The position numbers and the translations under genes are program-made. Below the pieces are notes generated by a model, which saw only the letters and a program-made list of their open reading frames with translations, was not told where the DNA came from and did no database searches. A DNA stretch of 64,000 nt from Angiostrongylus vasorum (Eukaryota; Nematoda; Chromadorea; Rhabditida; Metastrongylidae), in assembly GCA_018806985.1 (NCBI GenBank), contig JADANN010000431.1, forward strand, positions 1,478,647 through 1,542,646. Direction: 5' to 3'. Below are positions 24,350 to 35,743 of the stretch, in pieces (within the stretch, counting starts at the first letter, position 1; every line of letters begins with the position of its first letter).

Positions 24350-27300
24350 CTCGAGCATGCCAAGTACAAAAAAGGATTCAGACCGCAGTACATTATGTAG
24401 TACAGATTTATCGCAAACACCGTCCAAATCGAATCCGGAAAGAAAAAATTTGTAGTAATGCCAGAACGTTATCAAGCTAGTTAGAACCAGAAATAGGATT
24501 GCCGCACGAATGATCAAATAAAGTTCGATGTTGTGTATAGCATTTATTCCCTGCTTCATCTGAAAGGGTAAAAAGCAAATTGAATGCTTATTTAGTGCGC
24601 ATTGAATTTCAGAAGACTACAGAAATGAAAAATCCATCTTTTTCAGGCTAAACCGCTGCCAATTTAATGACCCAGAATGAATGAAGGGGGTTAATTCACT
24701 TGACCGCTAGATCAAATAAACGACTACAAGTATATTGTGGTGCAACTCTTACAGACGTTCTACGCAAGCCGAGGAGTTGTAGTACCAATTGTCCAGGTGT
24801 CGAAGGATACCGTGGCCTCGACTTAGCAGGCTGCCGTCTCAGATGCGCTTCGAACTAGGGATTATCCTTTCCGTGAGCTCCCGAGTTAACCACTACACCG
24901 ACCGAGGCCCTCTGCTCTGATTTTCTCGCATCCAATTTTTACGCAGGAAATAAAAGTTAAAGCATTGTGATTTCGTCTGCACCTTCGGCTTAAGTGGGTT
25001 CAATTCCGATTTATTCTCACCATATCATTTCGTTGAGGGTTGATCGATGGTGGTACCATTAGGGTACAAATAATTGTCTAGAAAAATGGAAAGAAAGTGG
25101 TTCAGTGATGCAGTGGGTTACAAGTGAGTCCCCCAAAAAAGGCAGTCACGGATTTGAAGCCCACTTGAAGTTCCGAATTGCGCTCACATCTTATCATCTT
25201 TCTGGCTGAATTTCACATAACGTCCTACTACAAAAAGTGAACAAACACTAAATAAAAGTTACAAGCTGCTGAGTTTTTGATGGTCTGCCTAAACAACGCT
25301 TAAGCCTTTTCAGCATCTACTTCGCAGTTCTTCTTGTTCGTATCCATATAAGTGAGCATTGCATGTTCCATTTTCATTCTATATTCCTCTGAGCATACAA
25401 GATGAAACTTTCCTCCAAGTTCTGAACTGCCTATTCTGGCTAGATTTTGTGCGTTCAGATTATATTTCACGTGATATCGTTTAGAGGTTCTGCTAACGAC
25501 ACGTGAATTTACCAGTGTGGCTTAGCCGAGAATCAAAGTCTTAGCTGCATGGCAGAGCACTTTAAGGCAAAGCCTCACTAGGGAGTAATGTTCTACTCCG
25601 TAAGTTGGTTTTGGTTCCTTCTAACAGGAGCGAAAAGTACCAATATTCTTTTTCGCTCTCGTGTGCAATTCCAACCATTTTTTCATGCTCAGGAACATCC
25701 CAGCTACAGCGATATACAAGTAAAACGCGCTCTTTGCAATCAAGGAACCATCCATAGGAATTATCTAGAATTCATGCCATTGTTTTACGGAAACTACATT
25801 TCCTTAGAAATTATTCGTAGTCCTCTCCTACTAGATTACTCATTGAGCTTCACATGTACAATTTATGTTTTACTGGGGCGTTTTTGAAAACCCAATGACG
25901 TTGCCGGTACGACGAAGATTTGACACCAATTGTGACTCATTAAATAAAAAAAATGGTAAAGCTCTAGGCGTTGATCAATCCTTGAGGAATGCGCCGTGCA
26001 TTCAACTTAATTAAGCATCGTTTGGAGGTAACTGAATGCATATCTGGCCTTTAAAATAACTCACGGTGGCCTACCGATGTATCAAACCAGTGCTGCTATC
26101 CTCCCAGATAAGTCTTGTACCAATTAGCCGACCCCGGAGGGATCGAATACTTGGTGGGCCATGGGCGCAAGGATCGATTCCACGTCTGTGTTGCAGGGCT
26201 CCGACCTTTGCGCCACACATGCCCTGACTCTACACTCTGATTCATTAAAGTGCTTACTCACTGTTTATTCACATAAACCGACATCATATGTTCTGTGGCT
26301 TTTAGCACTTCTTTTATTCGGTTCGTTGCCTTGAAAACATCATTCACGAAAGCCTCGGGTTTGGGTGAGTGCGCGTTTCTCAACCAAGTATTGCTAGCAA
26401 TTTGCCGACTCAGAAGGATGGAAGAGTTGGTTGCCCAGGACCAAGCCAGAACCAGTAACTTTGAGCATTATATAGGGAAGCGCTTCTAGCCACTGCACCT
26501 TTTTTCGCCGAGAATTATATCAACTAGAATGAGAAAGACGAAAAGGTTTCTTATCACGTACAATCAAACAAACCCTAAATACGGTTGCAGCAATCGTTAT
26601 GTAAATAATGAAGGTAGACACAATGAATGACACAGAAGCTATGAATTCAAACTGCGATAAATTATACGATCCTTCTCTATTCGTGTACGACCATGACCAC
26701 CTGAAAATTTCCAAATGCGACACTTCTATACTTCAGCTTCCGTATTATTTTGCTAATATCTGCACTGAACACTTGCTGAATGATGATGAACCGAAAAAAA
26801 AACTGTAGGAAAACTCGATATCTATAAAGAATGCTTCGGTTTTTACCTGTCCGGATCGTACAGGACTTCAGAAAAAGTCAGCTGAGATATCCAAAACCCA
26901 AAACAGTACGTAAAGGAGAGGAATATGCCAACCTGAAGATTTTTTGCTATAGAAATGTTTTCTTACAGTTTTCGAATTTTATATGGTGTTTACTAATTTT
27001 ATTCTCATGGCAGGATGTCATGTGAAAAAAACCATAAATGATGTTGAGATACGAGCAAAACTCGGTATCCCAGTTGAGCTTCGAACCCCTGACTACACTT
27101 CCCAAGGTGCTCAAGTGTTATTCACTACACCGCTGAAGCCTTCGCTTTGCCTTCCTCTCACTCAATTTTTTACCTTGACGGTACTATCAGCAAACATCCG
27201 TCAACGCTAATGATACGTCGAGCATAAATTTGCAATCCAGCTTCCGCATAACTAGGTTCAATGCCCATTTGTGCTCTTAAGATCACTCCTGTTAACGGAT

Positions 27301-30300
27301 GATTGCTGGTGCTATCGTTAGGTCGAAAACTGACCCAAACAAAGGCAGGTAAGAGCATCGGTGGTGCAGTAGAAAACACGTGAGTCCCTCACAGTGTAAT
27401 CACGAGTTTGAAACTCACCTGAGGCTCCAGGTTTTGCTCATACCTCGACATCATTGCGGTTGTTTTCCTATATTTATTCTTTTTAACAGTAACAAAAACT
27501 CGACAGCGATAAAACTATCGTTTCTGTAATGGCATAATTCTTCATTTTTCATCTTTATGTTCGAACTTAGCTAAGAGTGATATTTACTAATTCAAATAAA
27601 ATCATTTAAATCTACATCTATCTAACAATCTATAAGGTTTGGCCAACGAGAAAAAGCATTTAATTATTCAATTTGCTTAAAACTCTCCATTTCTTGAGAC
27701 GGGATGGTTGCTGAAAGCAGCCCCCAGTTTCGGCTTAGTTTCTGAAATATTCCCTGCATAGAAAGGTATAGATATGTCTGAAAAAAATGCTAGCCGGTAG
27801 ACAGACGATGGGTGATGGATGAGATTAAGTTTCGTGCCCCAACTTGTTCAAGCTCGGCAACGTCGGTAGGGTGTTGTGCGGTCTCGCATCATCGTGGAGA
27901 AGGATTGGTCACTTCCTGTTGACCAACGCAGATGGCAGCTGCTGAAGTACCTGCGCGTTCCTTTTGCTTGCCGAAGTATTTCTCTGTCATGATCTTTCTA
28001 CCCGATATTTAAAAAAGATGCGATTGCTTTAGACAGCAGCACGCCACTTAACGATTAGCAACCCTTTTCTTTAGGTGCACCGACGGAGCTTCATTATGGC
28101 CTAACCACTGAGTTGATCGTCGTCCCTAGTCACAGCGGAACATTTTTCGTTGTACGTCACGATTCGGTTAAGATGCGTGAGCTTCTGTTGCTTTAAAAAA
28201 CGTTAAAGAGACTTTAAAAGCGCAATTCTTTTGACTCCCATTCAATTCGCATGGCTTCCATTTGTTGCCCTTCCTCGAGTTTCAATCCATTTACTCGGTT
28301 GGAAACCTGTAGTTTCTTCTTTGATACAGTAGCATGAGGTTGATATAAACCTTGTTCGAGCAAAGCTTTTGTGTATTCGCCTTTTTCGGAGACAGAGTTA
28401 TCCCAGTCGATTGTTCACAGTTGTTCGCTCTTCAAATGTGGGACCTCGTGATCTCATAGAGTTAAACCCAGTGGTGCATCTCTCAAGTGAAATAAACTCA
28501 CTCGGTGGTGCTTCTCAGTACAAGACAGATTAGTGATTATCCATTGTTAATCTTTCGTTTTTGATCGGTGCGTGTACTACGTTCACAGTGGGCGGAGGCG
28601 CACTGCAATTCACATGGGATGGATCTCCACGGCCCAGACTCACCAAACTATGCATCCTTTCGGGGTCGGCGAATTGGTGCCAGACTTGTCTGGGAGATAG
28701 CAGCACTGGCTCGATACATCGGTAGGCCACCGCGAGTCATTTTAAAAGCCAGATATGCATTCAGTCACCTCCAGTGATGCTTAATGAAGTCGGATGGATA
28801 GCGCATTCCTTAAGGATTAACCAAAGCCGAGTGTTTTCTCCTTTATCCTTCATTCAATCCTCTGTTTTTTTTCCAACCGATTCATCCTGTAGCCTTCGGT
28901 GTCATTATCAGCTATCATAAAGTGGAGCTATCGATCACAAACGGACAGTCAGTATCAACAACCACCCTGTGTGTAAAGAGTACTGCCGATTGAAGTTACA
29001 TCGTTCAGGTGGTGCTTCACTGGATTCGACTTGATGTGAACCACATCAACGTAAGACCTACATCGGAAAGGAGAACAACTGTGGTTGGTCAACTCGGATA
29101 AATTCGGCTCCGAAGAAGGAGAATGCGCCTCTTTTTACGGCTTATAAATCAAAAATGTAGATTAATCATACCAAGGTTAAAGCTGCTTTTTGAACCTTTG
29201 CTACGAGATGTTGTGCTGCTAACTATACTTACGCGGAGTTCCTTTGCATTTTCTCGAATTGCTCAGCGTGTACTTGTTTAGAGTAAATCCTTCAAATTCT
29301 TGTCCTCAAAACAGGAGGATGTCGGCAACGCACCTCATCTTGAAGGTCCAATTTACGAAGACCAAATTTTTGCAACCAAAGTTGCACTCATGGGGCGAAT
29401 AGCACAGTGGTAGTGATGTCCGTAATCAGGTGCATGGTGCGAGTTAGATTCCGCTCCGAGCCAACCAAGCCTCTCATCCCTCCGGCGTCGGGAAATTGGT
29501 GCCGGACTTCTCTGGGAAAAAACCACTCTCCGCAATCCAGATGGGAACGCTCCAGCCCCGGCTCTCCCAGGACTCCAGGGAGAATTATTCGACCAGCATT
29601 CTATGACATTCAAGATGAAATGAAAGTTCTCAAGCAGCAACCGAAGTCACACGTAAAAACTTGGAAGACCTTCGTGGACTAAGGAAGCGAGGGAAACGAA
29701 TTGGATGTGAGAAGTGCTGGAATCCGCAGACCGCAGAGTGGACGTGAAGACGGATCAAATCAAATAAAATAAAATAAGGTTTCATTCTGCGTTCGTCAAC
29801 ATTTCTTTGCCACTGACAACCCACTAATGCTTCGTGTCGTTTAGCTGCGCAAACATGGATTTCTCGAACCTACTATTTCACCTGTCATATTCTAACCTTT
29901 AAAAAATTAAGAAATGCTGTTATTATTTGGTTACTTCAAGCAAAAGTGCTTGAAATAAGCTTTGCAATATGTAGTAGTATGAGATTCGAAAAAAATGTAT
30001 CATACACAAGAAAAATGAAACCAGGGACCGGAGACTATTTTCTGAACAACCTAGTACATTGCTGCGCATCCCAAAAATCATTGCCATTTTCGAAAAAATC
30101 GTCGTAGTGCCTCAATATTCCTTCGTTCTTAATAGGAAGTCGATTGCTTCAGGCTACAAGGAGAAGAGAACGTCTAACAGGGGTTATTTCAAGATTTCAG
30201 GAGAATGTCACGCCCCAGCAATATTGAAGGTTTTAGTGAGGAAAGAAAAGCATATTTCACTTTTCTTCAAATTTTTTTTCTCACCTTCATCGCCGGTGGG

Positions 30301-31198
30301 AATTCTGACTTCGCATGGGCCATTTTTCGGATTACCAGCAGGCGATATACAGATGTAACGAACGATAAGGGAAAAAGGCCCGCCCATGCAGAGTTTGTAG
30401 TGGCACCCATGACCTGAATAAATTCATCACAGTAAGAATAATCATCATTACCACCTAGAACAATTCTGAAAGCACGATGAAGTAGTGGAGAGTTGTAGAA
30501 CATCTACAGAAGTGCCAGCTGTCAACGGAAAGCATTCACAGGTTTGCCACTATTTTCGAAAGATTTCGAGAAGTGGAATGGTGGCAACTGTCTCGCCTAT
30601 TCAAAGCACTGGAGAGTGCTTCTGGTCACGATCTAGTGACGTCGTAGCACGGGTTTCTAGCTAGCCAGGAAAAGAAAATACTACTTACCAAATCAGCAAC
30701 ATGTCTCTTATATCGAAAATATTTGGTCGCGTAATTCTTTGTGAACAGCACATTCAATTAATGTATTAAGCATTAAACGATAAGATGTCAAACCCGATTA
30801 AGATAAGGGAGGCGAGTGTTAATAATCGGCCATATAGTGACAATTCCACTGTAGATGTTACAGACTAACTGAACACAGTCCAAAATTCCGATATAAAACA
30901 TTAAGCGAAATGCTTGAAGTTTACGGAATTCGACGTTTGTGTGTAAAGTCTGAAAAACAGCAACGTATAGATTAGTTTGTCATCGTTTTCGGAGAAAAAA
31001 CGTGAGTTTTGTCACACTTGCCCTTATCATAGCCTACGGTAAAAAGTAAACAAACCAACATAAACACTTACTATGTTAAAGACCAAGTAAACAAGCAGTA
31101 GCACAACTGGAAAAATTACATACACCACACCGACGGTGAGTGAACCATGCATTTGTGACATTTTTCCCGAGCGCAGTCACGGTATCGTTTGCTGACAT
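24350..31198 (-). CDS. Chemosensory 7TM receptor copy 2 (serpentine, Srt-like), six exons
   Basis: Exons on the minus strand: 31198-31072 (TM1), 30949-30794 (TM2), 30413-30285 (TM3), 26932-26847 (TM4), 26700-26574 (loop and TM5), 24559-24350 (TM6-TM7). All internal introns are GT-AG and phases match. Landmarks: FRLMFYIGILDCVQLV, VMGATTNSAWAGLFPLS, WSWSYTNREGS, ILFLVLTSLIT, and YCGLNPFLYLA as the TM7 NPxxY-like motif. Role inferred from the family: odorant or pheromone detection at sensory cilia. Two frame problems: exon 1 is two bases shorter than in copy 1 between its first ATG and TM1 (an ATG at 31161 restores the frame with a short N-terminus), and a run of six T in exon 6 has one base too many between TM6 and TM7. 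The tail exon may start near 24169 (CACTGTTTCAG) but is not secure. Introns hold SINEs and a mariner relic. Confidence 0.75.
24775..25262. repeat. SINE-C head-to-head pair in intron 5 of receptor copy 2
   Basis: The minus copy ends near 24910 (complement reads GGCCTCGGTCGGTGTAGTGG, with B-box-like TAGTTCGAAGC). The plus copy runs about 25085-25262 and ends ACTAAATAAAAGTTACAAG. The two tails point outwards, as in the SINE-B pairs. Confidence 0.7.
25390..25610 (-). other. Intron block shared with receptor copy 1
   Basis: CAGTGTGGCTTAGCCGAGAA, CTTAGCTGCATGGCAGAGC and neighbouring sequence resemble 12840-13060, the same relative place in intron 5 of receptor copy 1. Non-coding similarity at matching positions supports duplication of the whole locus, not only exons. 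Confidence 0.55.
25957..26226 (-). repeat. SINE-A copy in intron 5 of receptor copy 2
   Basis: The tail complement AAAGCTCTAGGCGTTGATCA is at the left end and GCCACACATGCCC at the right. It is absent from the matching intron of receptor copy 1, so it probably inserted after the duplication. Confidence 0.85.
27000..27480. repeat. SINE-C head-to-head pair in intron 3 of receptor copy 2
   Basis: Minus copy about 27000-27190 (GAGCAAAACTCGGTATCCC, TTGAGCTTCGAACC) and plus copy about 27340-27480 (GGTGGTGCAGTAGAAAACAC, GAGTTTGAAACTCACC). Intron 3 of receptor copy 1 has a related element at 14930, which may be the same ancestral insertion. Confidence 0.7.
27800..28440 (-). mobile_element. mariner-family DNA transposon relic
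   Basis: The minus strand reads PILLHDDARPHNTLPTL, matching the HDNARPH box around the second catalytic aspartate of mariner transposases. It is preceded by the LVNRK-like stretch and, further upstream, IVTYNEKC (position of the first catalytic aspartate, D changed to N). Stop codons and shifts are present throughout. No terminal inverted repeats were recognised. It lies in intron 3 of receptor copy 2, in the same orientation as the gene, and has no counterpart in copy 1. Confidence 0.75.
28567..28850 (+). repeat. SINE-A copy in intron 3 of receptor copy 2
   Basis: The head is diverged (GTGTACTACGTTCACAGTGG) but the core and 3' half are clear (TCGATACATCGGTAGGCCAC). Confidence 0.8.
28950..29130 (+). 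mobile_element. mariner-like fragment, opposite orientation
   Basis: GGAGAACAACTGTGGTTGGTCAAC and the bases after it parallel the 5' coding part of the mariner relic at 28380-28440 (minus) and 2640-2720 (plus). Only a short piece is present. Confidence 0.4.
29392..29775 (+). repeat. SINE-D, fullest copy
   Basis: The tRNA-like head GGGCGAATAGCACAGTGGTAGTG with B-box-like GAGTTAGATTCC is followed by a core shared with SINE-A (CAAGCCTCTCATCCCTCCGG, AAATTGGTGCCGGACTTCTC). A long SINE-D-specific body follows, ending AGTGCTGGAATCCGCAG and a CAAATAAAATAAAATAAGG tail. No long open frame. Confidence 0.75.
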
Positions 31199-31229
31199 CT
31201 CCTGTAATGATTGAAGTTACAAAAAGGAT

Positions 31230-31505
31230 ACAGGATAAAGCTCTAGGCATTGATCAATTTCTGAGGGATGCGCCGTGCATTCGGCTTCATTAGGCATCGT
31301 TAGAGGTGATTGTATGCATATCTGGCCTTTACAATGACTCACGGTGGTCTACCGATGCCTCGAGCCAGTCCTGCTATCTTCCCAGACAAGTCAGGCAACA
31401 ATTTGTCACCCCCCGTAGGGATGGAAAGCATGGTGAGCCTAGGGCACGGGGATCGATCTCATTTGTGCTCCAGGACGATTCCAATCACTGCGCTACACGC
31501 GCTCA
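31230..31505 (-). repeat. SINE-A copy just upstream of receptor copy 2
   Basis: It lies about 30 bp from the receptor start codon at 31198, in the same orientation as the gene. Its tail complement GATAAAGCTCTAGGCATTGA is nearest the gene, so any upstream regulatory DNA has been displaced by this insertion. Confidence 0.85.
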
Positions 31506-31984
31506 TTTAAATATATAAGCAATTGAACATATCTGTTTAACTTAAGGACCGTTTGAGAAGCAACTCCTAAAAACGCGCAAAGCACATGCGCAAAGCAAAC
31601 ACGTTCTGTCCATTATTTCACAGGCGAATCTTACAACACAATCATTACACGTTTGTAAGAGGAATGATGACGATTCGAATAAAAGGTGGGCTTCCAGACA
31701 AAACTCCTCACATTCGCTAGTAAAATAAAATAAAAAGAATATGAAAAAAAGGATGAAGGTTATAATTCTGGTCCATATTCCTTGCAAAGAATCCGATTGC
31801 AGTGCTTCTCATTACAAGATTTCGTAGACAGTCAGTGAGCCATCGACGATGTGATGACAGCTATTGACAAATTTAGTCTTATATTTGCTTTACTTTGCTT
31901 TATAATTTTTCGAAGAACCTTGCGAAAAAAACTAGCTTTATGGGGACCTGTCTTACAGTAGGTCGAGAAGCGTGTCCCGCTTGG

Positions 31985-32265
31985 AAAGTGACTAGAGATG
32001 ATGTGCGGTAATACACACGTGGTAGGTGTTTCGACCTCAGACCAGTTCAGCCAATCCTTTCATCTTTTCCTAGTTGGCAAGTTCGCGCCAGGCTTGTTTG
32101 GGATGATAAAAACACTGACATATAAATCAGTGGACTTTTAAAAAGATATTCTATAGGTCAAACATGCATTCAGTCAGGTCTAGATGTTACGAATGGAAAT
32201 GAATGCACGGCATATCCCTGAAAAATTATTCAACGGTTCGGTGAAAAAGCCCTTTAAGTTTTTAT
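31985..32265 (+). repeat. SINE-A copy, strongly decayed
   Basis: Only patches remain: AATACACACGTGG, AGCCAATCCTTTCATC, AGTTGGCAAGTTCGCGCCAGG, AAACATGCATTCAGTCAGG. An older insertion than the others. Confidence 0.55.
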
Positions 32266-32584
32266 GCCCCCAACAAACAAAGTCTCTAAAGGTCGACTCA
32301 TTTACAAAACCATCGATCGATCGAAGAACGACACACTTATAATACCGTCAAAATTTCAGGATTTGAAAGTATGAACCTTTTCATTTAAGTTACCTTTATA
32401 AGAACGAACTGCTCAAAAGGCGAATTGTAAGTACAATGATGTCGAGTAGTGGATTAACGGATATGAGAATAGGCGGGTTGTATTCTGCGCTTTGATTCTA
32501 AAAAAACTCACTCACGAATGACTACAAACAGATGCCTGGAAGCAAAGATCCCACGGAAATTATTTTGATTTCTAGTTGCATTTT

Positions 32585-32830
32585 ATTCATTGCCTATTCT
32601 TTTTCCATGGCAGGGTATAGAGCACCCGTCAACGTTGATGTTGATTGCTGATAGCACGTATAAAACATGGCTGATAGAAAGGCCAAACGAAGGGCCAGCC
32701 TGGTGCGGTGGTGAACGCGTTAGTCCCCAGAAAGGGTAATAGGTCGTTCGGTTCACACCGCAGACACCTGAGGTCTGGAGTTCTGCAAATATTTCAGTAC
32801 CGTTGTGGTTATACTACGGTTCCAAACTCA
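32585..32830. repeat. SINE-B pair with one half deleted
   Basis: A minus tail (CCATGGCAGGGTATAGAG) is fused to the central spacer (CACCCGTCAACG), then a complete plus head (GGTGCGGTGGTGAACGCGTTAG) and body follow. It is consistent with a head-to-head pair that lost its minus head. Confidence 0.6.
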
Positions 32831-32944
32831 ATGAGTGCGAATAAGTCTTATATGGCTTTAAATGTGGTCCGCTGGCTACTTTTAATAACAAACATTTCTG
32901 CCTTTAGCATGTTCTTCTACCATTAAGGATACCGCTAACGAAGA

Positions 32945-34877
32945 CCAAACAAGTCACAGTAGGATAAATACTATGCAAGAAAATGCAAGGCTAACCGTGT
33001 TAGGAGGCATGACTCTCCCTGACGGTGCTCGCTCGTTATTAGAGTTGGGACCAAGTTTCTCACCATCTGAACTCATTTCTAAGGTAGCCTTGGGTAGGTC
33101 GCATGTAGTTTGCACGAACTTCAACATAGACTCAGCAAAAAAGCTAGAGATTGAGCGCTAAATATGCGCGAACAACAACAAGTAGGAACACTACCAATAC
33201 CACCATTTCCTCAACGGTTCATTAGATAAGATGAACCCAACAATGAAACTGACGTTAAATTTCGGATATTTACGAATAAAACCTTCAAAATCCTTAATCA
33301 TTATGGCGCACAAAGATATGGGTCCAACCTCATCGAAGCGCAAAAGTGTGGTATGCGTTAGGCACGAGAGCTGATAAGGTTGAAAAACATAAGACTATCG
33401 GATAGTGAATTTTAGATGGAAAGCATCTTGAGGATGCTTCCCTTTATCGTCCATCGTCTGAGAAGGAATTTAAAAGTCAATACAGAAAATTAAACAACGT
33501 ATGGGTTGAAATGGCAAGAGCGACTGGGTTAAAAACATCAGTTATCTCTCAACTCAAAGTTGACCTACCAACATGTCCCTTCTTATACTTAGTTATCCAA
33601 ACTCATAAGTTAGTATCCAGCGATGATCTTGTGTCTACCGTTATTTTAGGTTAGACCTATCATTAGCTGTGTAGGCCGGCCAACGGATAGAACAACGTGG
33701 TTTACAACCCTAATATTTGCCCAGTTGTTAAAGCACATTCCAGCTCACCTCACAAACACCCAAATGTTGCTAGAACGTCTACGTAACGCGTCTCCTAATA
33801 ACGCGTACGTGATGGAATCCTTCGACGTTACCGCCCTTTATACTAACGCGTCGAATGACTCCGCTATGCAAGCCATCCTCGAACTCCTTATACAACACGA
33901 AGGAGCAATAAACATGTATGGCTTCTCGATTCAGCAGTTGATAACACTCTTAAAGGAGTGTCTAAACTTCCATCAATCTTCAGATGGTCCGGGAGGTATT
34001 AAGCACAAGTGAAAAGGCTGACCACGGGACAACGCCTGTCACCAAGCCTTGCCATGGCATTTATGTCTAAAATGCAAACACCAGTTACTGATCTCCGGCC
34101 ATTACTTTACTGTAGATATATGATGATTGCTTTGTCATGTCCTCCACTCAGAAGGAAATGTACAAATGTTTTGAGTTGTTGAATGAACAGTCAGAGTATA
34201 TTAAGTTCACCCAAGAGAAACCAAGAGAAAACTGGCTTCTAATTGTGAACGTGCAAACAAAACGGCTACATTACGAAGTAGCGATAATAAGAAAGCCAAG
34301 TAGTAAAAGCATACTCATTCATTATCTCTCCTCACACCCCTCACACACAAAAAGGGCGCTTGTAAGAAACATGTTTCGAACAGCAACCAGCGTGTGCGCA
34401 GGAAGAGTGTAGAGAGAAGAGTCGCGGAACTTGGCGCGGCAACTAGATATTTCTAATGGTTACGAAACTGTAGCTCAAGATAGGTGTAGAGGAAACCCCA
34501 AGCCCGGAAACGACAACTCTAGCAATTTTATCTTGCCCTACACTTCAAATGTAGTAAGTGCAGCTATAAAACGAGGGCTTAAGAACGGCCGGTCTAGAGA
34601 ATTCGGCAACCGTAATTGAAATGCCACCGAGTAGTCTAAGACGCCAGTTTGTTCGTAACGGCCTACACGACCCTCTATCTGCAACGCAAAATTGCATATT
34701 TTACCATAATAGTAGAGACGGTGGTTGCATGAGAACGGGTACTGTTTATCTGATCTCTTGTAAAGCGTGTGAGGACGAATACATTGGCGAAACTGGTGGA
34801 CCACCCTGCATTCGTTTAAAAGAACACCTAATCGGTAAACTTAAACCAAATACTCCACTAGGCCCGCATGACTTCCA
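32945..34877 (+). mobile_element. Penelope-like element, N-terminal to GIY-YIG region, decayed
   Basis: Domains in order: an N-terminal conserved stretch (LTVLGGMTLPDGARSLLELG, about 32986) also found at 60890 on the minus strand; reverse transcriptase with SFDVTALYTN at about 33816-33848 and a YRYMDDCFVMS-like box around 34112-34140; linker RNMFRTATSVC; GIY-YIG reading GTVYLISCKACEDEYIGETG at about 34738-34797. Stops occur between the blocks. The forward orientation stops at about 34877, where an inverted piece begins. Confidence 0.88.
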
Positions 34878-34879
34878 CT

Positions 34880-35362
34880 GGGGAAGATTAGAACAGCTGA
34901 TGATAGTTGCATATCGTTGATGACTGCACCACCCTACATCAAAAAATTGATGCAAAGATACGGGCTAGGTCGCTTGTGACCTCTAGGCATTCCTCCCTGC
35001 CATTTATTGTAATGTTCTTGGCATTTATCCAAAAAAGCCTCAAGAGGTTTTCGCGCTGGTGTTTTAGTTTCCTGTGCGAGGATGTTGACTTTAACTTCAA
35101 AATCGTCTCCGCTATGCTTTGTATCCTATTCGTGCCTAGTGGAGTACTTTTTCTTGCTTTTCGTTTGCCATCTAGGTGCTCTTTTATAAGGATACATAAA
35201 GGTCTTCCCGTTTCGCCAAGACATTGTTCTCCGCAATTACTACAAGAGATCAGGTATATTGTACCTGAACTCATGTAATCACCGTCCCTGCCGTAAGGGC
35301 AAATTACGCAATTTGGTGTTTTACATAGACGGTTATACAGGCGGTTATCCCAGCAAACTGCA
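34880..35362 (-). mobile_element. Inverted Penelope segment (GIY-YIG part) inside the plus element
   Basis: On the minus strand the frame reads GTIYLISCSNCGEQCLGETG (about 35268-35206) followed by the same downstream sequence as 9885-10290. The segment is inverted relative to both flanks, and its sequence differs from the forward GIY-YIG at 34738, so it is not a simple local inversion. Cysteine pairs around the GIY and YIG boxes are kept. Confidence 0.82.
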
Positions 35363-35545
35363 TATCGTTATACCCTTCCAGTCTCTGAAGAAGGCGATAC
35401 TGCCGAAACATCAGCTATTGTTGTACTGTGTCTTTTGTATAGAAGTAAATGTATGCTCTACAACAACCTCGCGATTGCTGAACAAGAAAACGACGCATTT
35501 ATAATAATCCAATGCCAAGGTTAATAGAAAGTCAATCCTGGGAAC
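35363..35545 (+). mobile_element. Penelope 3' end in forward orientation
   Basis: TATACCCTTCCAGTCTCTGAAGAAGG parallels 10383-10410. The terminal 34 bp (35511-35544) are the inverse of 9449-9482. It joins directly to the inverted segment. Confidence 0.75.
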
Positions 35546-35743
35546 TATTTGTCACTGCTGCATCAGAGTGACATATACCACAAGTATTTGAATTCATAGA
35601 TACTTGTACTTATTTGTTTGATTTGGTGTGGAAATCTCACTAGTTAGCGGTGCAGAGCAATACCCGCAGTGTATCCTGCATTGCGATTCTCACATGGGGC
35701 ATTTGGAGCTTTCAAGCCTAATACTTGATACCTGATACTTGAA

